From positions 1 to 9,227 of the forward strand of contig JAEWWY010000583.1 in the NCBI GenBank assembly GCA_023458835.1: a DNA stretch of 9,227 bases. The letters run 5' to 3'. The stretch is from Bacillota bacterium. Lineage in GTDB: Bacteria; Bacillota; Clostridia; Christensenellales; Aristaeellaceae. Both the position numbers and the translations under genes were made by a program. The notes below the pieces were generated by a model. The model saw only the letters and a list, made by a program, of their open reading frames with translations. It did not search any database and was not told the origin of the DNA. This document shows positions 5,897 through 9,227 of this stretch, one piece after another (position 1 is the first letter of the stretch; each line of letters starts with the position of its first letter).

Positions 5897-5960
5897 CCGC
5901 ACCCGCTCCTTTTCCGTGATACCAGCATTCTTTCCCGGCAAAGGATATTTGATTCGATGC

Positions 5961-7127
5961 TTATGGTGCTCCGTATGTGTTTTTCACGTCGGCATAGACG
6001 CTCTCGCCGGATTTGTGGCGGGAGGATGAACGGCGCTTGTTCAGCTCCTGTAAAAAACGCTCTTCATCCAATGGCAGGGTAACGGTTTCATGCAGCCACC
6101 CGGAAAGATGCATGGCGTTGGAAAGCATCAAGCCATGGATGCCCTCTCGGCCATCGGCAATCAGGGGAGTGCCGTGCAGAATGTTCGACGCAAATGCATT
6201 CAAAATGCCCGCATGCTGCGGATTATCTCCATCCAATGTCAAAGGGACGCGGTTGATAGGGGGCTTTGTAAAGCCTTCTTTGCAGGCAGCGCACCATTCC
6301 CGCTCATCTACATCCAGCTTATCAAAAATCAAGTGATTATCTTCACAAACCAGTTTGCCCAGCGTTCCGGTGATCTCCAGCCGGTTGGTGCCCGGTGCGT
6401 CGGCGGTGGTCGTCACAAACACGCCCGTTGCACCGCCTTCGTATTCCAGATAAGCGGTCACGTCATCTTCCACTTCGATATCGTGCCATTTTCCCTCGTG
6501 GCAAAATGCCGTTACCTTTGTTGGCATGCCGCACAGCCATTGCAAAAGGTCCAGTTGATGGGGGCATTGATTTAAAAGAACGCCGCCGCCCTCGCCTTCC
6601 CAGGTGGCGCGCCAGGCTCCTGAATCGTAATAGAACTGCGTCCTGTACCAATCGGTAATCAGCCAGGAAACGCGCTTGAGACGGCCAATCTCGCCACTAT
6701 GGATCAGTTCATGCATTTTGCGGTATAGGAAGTTGGTACGCTGGTTGAACATCATGCCAAAGGTCAAATGCGGATGCTTGTCGGCCTCCGCCATCATCTC
6801 CCGCACCTGAAGCGTATACACGCCGGCGGGCTTTTCGCACAGCACATGCAGCCCGCGTGAAAAGGCCGCGATGGCCAGCACCGGATGCTGGTAATGGGGT
6901 GTCGCGACAATTACCGCGTCGCAGCAGCCGCTTTGAATCAGGTCGGCGCCTTCCACAAAAATAGCTGTACCTTCGGGCAGGCTGGCTCTTGCCCAATTTC
7001 TCCGGGCGTCGCTCCTGTCCGCCACGGCGGAGAGCGTGATCTCGGGCGTTTCTCCGTCCAATATGCGCTGGCAGTGGGCCGAACCGATATTGCCGATGCC
7101 GATGATGCCAAGCCTAAGCTTATTCAT
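5961..7127 (-). CDS. Gfo/Idh/MocA family NAD(P)-dependent dehydrogenase
   Basis: The 388-residue protein is a full-length sugar- or inositol-type oxidoreductase acting in the cytoplasm. The Rossmann dinucleotide motif is GIGNIG (10-15). The catalytic lysine lies in CEKPAG (97-102, Lys99). The substrate-site motif is GGGVLLNQCPHQLDLLQW (180-197) with the likely catalytic His190 and Asp193. In the usual GGGxxxDxxxH pattern the aspartate position is Asn186 here, a variant I recall from a subgroup of the family. A C-terminal dimer/substrate domain follows, and the last 20 or so residues are polar. Its ATG lies one base after the TGA of the isomerase-like gene (TGACATG), so translation is probably coupled. 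The pairing with a xylose-isomerase-like protein suggests oxidation and then rearrangement or cleavage of a sugar, cyclitol or glycoside. The substrate is unknown. Confidence 0.9.
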   Translation of the reverse strand: MNKLRLGIIGIGNIGSAHCQRILDGETPEITLSAVADRSDARRNWARASLPEGTAIFVEGADLIQSGCCDAVIVATPHYQHPVLAIAAFSRGLHVLCEKPAGVYTLQVREMMAEADKHPHLTFGMMFNQRTNFLYRKMHELIHSGEIGRLKRVSWLITDWYRTQFYYDSGAWRATWEGEGGGVLLNQCPHQLDLLQWLCGMPTKVTAFCHEGKWHDIEVEDDVTAYLEYEGGATGVFVTTTADAPGTNRLEITGTLGKLVCEDNHLIFDKLDVDEREWCAACKEGFTKPPINRVPLTLDGDNPQHAGILNAFASNILHGTPLIADGREGIHGLMLSNAMHLSGWLHETVTLPLDEERFLQELNKRRSSSRHKSGESVYADVKNTYGAP

Positions 7128-7128
7128 G

Positions 7129-7890
7129 TCAATATCCCAGTCCCTTCACATAATCATAGCTGCGTTTCAAACAGGCGAAGGGGCTGTCGCCGTAGCAGTT
7201 GTCCTGTTCCACCAGCAGGTGCTTTGTTTTGTTCAGCCGCTTTAGGAACGCCAAAATCCGGGAGAAATCAAGGTTGCCCTCGCCAATGGCGGCCATCCGC
7301 TGCTCGAACCCCTTCACCGCCATGTCCTTCAAATGCACGCAGGGGATGCGGTCGGATACCTTTTCCATAAAGGCATATACGTCCGCGCCTGCCGCCTGCA
7401 CCCAATAGGTATCCAATGTAATACCCATGATGTCCGCGGGCATGGATCCAAGCAGCACATCCATCATTGTCTTTCCATTGGATAGCCGCTCCCACTCGAA
7501 ATTGTGGTTATGGTACATCAAAAGCTTGCCGGCCCCGCGTATTTTTTGGGCAGGGGCAGTAAAATCCGCCGCAAATTGGCTGATCCAATCCTCGCTGCGG
7601 TAACGGTCCGGCATGGATCCGATGCCGATATACTCGCACCCTAATATATCATGCTCCCGGATCACCGCATCCACATCCGCAAGGATTCTTTCCGGATTGG
7701 TATGGGTCAAAACAATGGCAAGACCATTTTCATCACAAATGCTTTTGATGGTCTTGGGCTCCATGGGGCCGATAGCTGAAAGCTGCACGGAGGTATAGCC
7801 GATAGCAGCAATCCTTTGCATGGCAATACGAAAATCCCGCTCCGTCTGGGTGAATGCCCGAACCGTGTAGCTTTGTGCTCCAAGCAACAT
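7129..7890 (-). CDS. sugar phosphate isomerase/epimerase-like TIM-barrel protein
   Basis: The 253-residue product belongs to the xylose-isomerase-like TIM-barrel group (AP endonuclease 2 fold) that includes IolE, hydroxypyruvate isomerases and 3-keto-sugar enzymes. It begins MLLGAQSYTVR, a typical first strand, and continues with GYTSVQLSAIGP (31-42). Candidate metal and catalytic residues are the HNHNFEWE cluster (127-134), Asp160 in LDTYW, His186 in VHLKD and Glu228 in LLVEQD. The ATG at 7890 is chosen because AGGAG lies 8 bases upstream; the frame is open to 7956, but the extra residues do not fit the family. It is the first gene of the cassette, divergent from the AraC regulator and coupled to the dehydrogenase. 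Several activities are possible (isomerase, epimerase, dehydratase, 3-keto-glycoside lyase); only the fold is secure. Confidence 0.87.
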   Translation of the reverse strand: MLLGAQSYTVRAFTQTERDFRIAMQRIAAIGYTSVQLSAIGPMEPKTIKSICDENGLAIVLTHTNPERILADVDAVIREHDILGCEYIGIGSMPDRYRSEDWISQFAADFTAPAQKIRGAGKLLMYHNHNFEWERLSNGKTMMDVLLGSMPADIMGITLDTYWVQAAGADVYAFMEKVSDRIPCVHLKDMAVKGFEQRMAAIGEGNLDFSRILAFLKRLNKTKHLLVEQDNCYGDSPFACLKRSYDYVKGLGY

Positions 7891-7939
7891 ATTCCAATCT
7901 CCTGCCATTATAGTTAAGAAAAGTTTACGATGTTTTTCA

Positions 7940-7976
7940 TGCAATGTACATTGCAATTTTCATTGATCATATTGCA
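7940..7976. promoter_or_regulatory. operator cluster in the divergent gap: palindrome plus ATTGCA repeats
   Basis: TGCAATGTACATTGCA at 7940-7955 is a perfect 16-base palindrome. Its right half contains ATTGCA (7950-7955), which recurs as a direct repeat at 7971-7976. That is 21 bases, or two helical turns, apart, with a partial copy ATTGAT at 7962-7967. TGCAAT occurs at 7940-7945 and again at 7952-7957. The second ATTGCA overlaps the -35 box of the AraC gene, which would fit self-repression together with activation of the divergent genes. Paired direct repeats on one helix face are typical AraC-family sites. The repeats are seen; the bound protein is inferred. Confidence 0.6.
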
Positions 7977-8000
7977 TCGCGCACCATTCCGGGTTAGAAT
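7972..8000 (+). promoter_or_regulatory. promoter of the AraC-family gene
   Basis: TTGCAT (7972-7977) and TAGAAT (7995-8000) are 17 bases apart, a good vegetative match. Transcription would start near 8007, about 26 bases before the ATG. That leaves room for the GGGGGAG ribosome binding site at about 8020-8026. Confidence 0.7.
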
Positions 8001-8032
8001 GAAACCAGTATGGCGGAAGGGGGGAGTACGGC

Positions 8033-8806
8033 ATGCCGCAATCATTTTTTCTGGATCATATCAATGCCGCCCGCAGTGCTTCCTATGATATCGCTACATC
8101 TTATAGCCTTCATTGCCATCCTGTATATGAATTATATTATTTTATCAGCGGTTCGGTAGATTACCTGGTAAATGGCATCCTGTACCAGCCCAGGCCGGGC
8201 AGCATGATCCTGATGGCACCGGGCACCTTTCACGAATGCCGTGTGAAAACAGCCGATAAATATGAACGCTTTGTACTGCATTTCGATGCAGGCCTTATCC
8301 CTGAGAAGATCAGGGCATCCTTACTGCAGCAGTTCCATTCATCCACCATTTGCCTGGAGGACGCCGATTCAATCTTGTATGAACTGAATGCATTGCAGGC
8401 CTGCTATGCCTATCCCGCCGAGCTTTCCGGGCCCGCGGTCAATGCGCGGCTGGTAGCCTTGCTGTCACAGGTTCTGAACATTTTTAGCGCCTTCAAGCCG
8501 CCGGAAGAACCGGTGATGGAAATAACGCTCCCTCAAAAAATGATTGAATATATCAACAACAGCTTTTCTCAGAAGATCACGCTGGAAACGCTGTCCCAGC
8601 AATTTTTCATGAGCAAGAACCAGATCAACCGCATTTTCACAAAGGCTACAGGCAGGCCGGTGATGGAATATGTACGGCATAAGCGCATCGTATATGCCGA
8701 GCATCTTCGCGCCATGGGGACGCCGGCTGTGGAGGCTGCCTACAAGGCGGGCTTCGACAATTATTCAACGTATTACAGGCTCAGGCAAAAGCAGAAGGAT
8801 GGATGA
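8033..8806 (+). CDS. AraC-family transcriptional regulator with N-terminal cupin
   Basis: The 257-residue protein has an N-terminal cupin-like ligand domain (about 20-85). It contains LHCHPVYELYYFISG (26-40), with His27, His29 and Glu33, then a PGSMILMAPGTFHE segment (55-68). A helical linker runs to about 165. The C-terminal AraC DNA-binding domain has a first helix-turn-helix at about 182-204 (ITLETLSQQFFMSKNQINRI), the connecting helix with TGRPVMEYVRHKRI (206-219), and a second at about 231-252 (AVEAAYKAGFDNYSTYYRL). It ends soon after the second motif, a little shorter than many relatives. The ATG has a GGGGGAG about 6 bases upstream. It diverges from the isomerase/dehydrogenase genes, so local control of that cassette in response to a sugar-like compound is the natural reading. 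Family secure; ligand unknown. Confidence 0.93.
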   Translation: MPQSFFLDHINAARSASYDIATSYSLHCHPVYELYYFISGSVDYLVNGILYQPRPGSMILMAPGTFHECRVKTADKYERFVLHFDAGLIPEKIRASLLQQFHSSTICLEDADSILYELNALQACYAYPAELSGPAVNARLVALLSQVLNIFSAFKPPEEPVMEITLPQKMIEYINNSFSQKITLETLSQQFFMSKNQINRIFTKATGRPVMEYVRHKRIVYAEHLRAMGTPAVEAAYKAGFDNYSTYYRLRQKQKDG

Positions 8807-8834
8807 AACAGGACTTACGCAAGGAGGGAAGAAC

Positions 8835-9221
8835 ATGGAAAACAATCAGGCGGCGCCGAAAAAAATTGATGAATATATCGCACAATTCTCACCCGGGATT
8901 CAGTCCATCATGCAGACCATCAGGCAGGCCATCCGGGAGGCGGCGCCGCAGGCGTCGGAAAAAATCAGTTGGCAGATGCCCACATTTTACCTGCATGGGA
9001 ACCTGGTCCATTTTGCGGGCAATAAAAGCCATCTGGGCTTCTATCCCGGCGCAAGCGGTGTGGAACACTTCATGTCGGAACTAACGGAATACAAAACATC
9101 CAAGTGCGCCATTCAATTTCCATACGCAAAGCCCCTGCCCCTTGAACTGATCCAAAGGATCGTGCGATTCCGCGTGGCGGAAAATGAAGCATGGGCGGCG
9201 GAAAAAGCAAACAAGAAGTAG
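8835..9221 (+). CDS. DUF1801/YdhG-like small protein
   Basis: The 128-residue cytoplasmic protein matches the DUF1801 family. Features are an N-terminal IDEYIAQFSP helix (11-20), repeated basic helix turns to residue 37, SWQMPTFYLHGNLVHFAG (45-62), SHLGFYPG (65-72), and the C-terminal AIQFPYAKPLPLELIQRIVRFRV (from 91). This arrangement and length resemble Bacillus subtilis YdhG, described as a frataxin-like iron chaperone; other members of the family have no known role. AAGGAGG at 8821-8827 lies 7 bases before the ATG. The gene starts 28 bases after the AraC stop with no promoter or terminator visible between, so the two are probably co-transcribed. Nothing in the neighbourhood points to iron. 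Family call good; function weak. Confidence 0.85.
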   Translation: MENNQAAPKKIDEYIAQFSPGIQSIMQTIRQAIREAAPQASEKISWQMPTFYLHGNLVHFAGNKSHLGFYPGASGVEHFMSELTEYKTSKCAIQFPYAKPLPLELIQRIVRFRVAENEAWAAEKANKK

Positions 9222-9227
9222 ATTCTG

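Noticed and set aside
7907..7912. Perfect TATAAT on the minus strand as the isomerase promoter
   Set aside because: Transcription would start near 7900, inside the AGGAG at 7903-7899, leaving the mRNA without a usable ribosome site; the -35 position (AAACAT) is also poor.
7891..7956. Longer isomerase protein starting at 7956
   Set aside because: The 22 extra residues do not fit the family, cover the palindrome, and lack a ribosome site.

Overview
The window looks like chromosomal DNA from a Firmicute of the Clostridia type with fairly balanced base composition. The evidence is strong GGAGG-type ribosome binding sites, GTG and TTG starts, a clostridial-style chemoreceptor, a TetB(P)/Tet(M)-like ribosomal protection protein and a YdhG-like small protein. 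I see no tRNA, rRNA, CRISPR array, insertion sequence or integrase. Genus cannot be decided from what is here.

Layout. (1) Bases 1-357 are non-coding leader DNA with a weak terminator candidate and no clear promoter. (2) A plus-strand pair follows: a methyl-accepting chemotaxis protein (358-2319) and, 9 bases later, an exported FMN-binding-domain protein with a flavinylation-type D-x-x-S-G-A-T motif (2329-2784). (3) Converging on it is a minus-strand unit: a Tet(M)/TetB(P)-class GTPase (3469-5400) followed by a membrane-anchored hypothetical protein (2838-3401). This unit has its own promoter (5542-5570), a 12-codon leader peptide (5464-5502) and mutually exclusive RNA pairings ahead of the GTPase. 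A second long hairpin buries the ribosome binding site of the membrane protein. (4) Next upstream on the minus strand is a catabolic cassette: a xylose-isomerase-like TIM-barrel protein (7129-7890), a Gfo/Idh/MocA dehydrogenase starting 1 base after it (5961-7127), and a 77-residue unknown protein (5663-5896), closed by a good intrinsic terminator (5599-5642). (5) Divergent from the cassette is an AraC-family regulator (8033-8806), with a YdhG/DUF1801 protein just behind it (8835-9221).

How the parts may work together. The AraC protein probably senses a sugar-like ligand through its cupin domain and controls the divergent isomerase/dehydrogenase genes. The 142-base divergent gap holds a perfect 16-base palindrome and ATTGCA repeats 21 bases apart that overlap the regulator's own -35 box. 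The GTPase would act on the ribosome, and its leader is built so that translation of a short peptide could change the fold ahead of the gene. The chemoreceptor and FMN-binding protein may form a redox- or ligand-sensing pair at the cell surface. The most unusual points are the two RNA control structures of the GTPase unit and the altered domain IV loop of the GTPase, which makes a plain tetracycline-resistance label uncertain.
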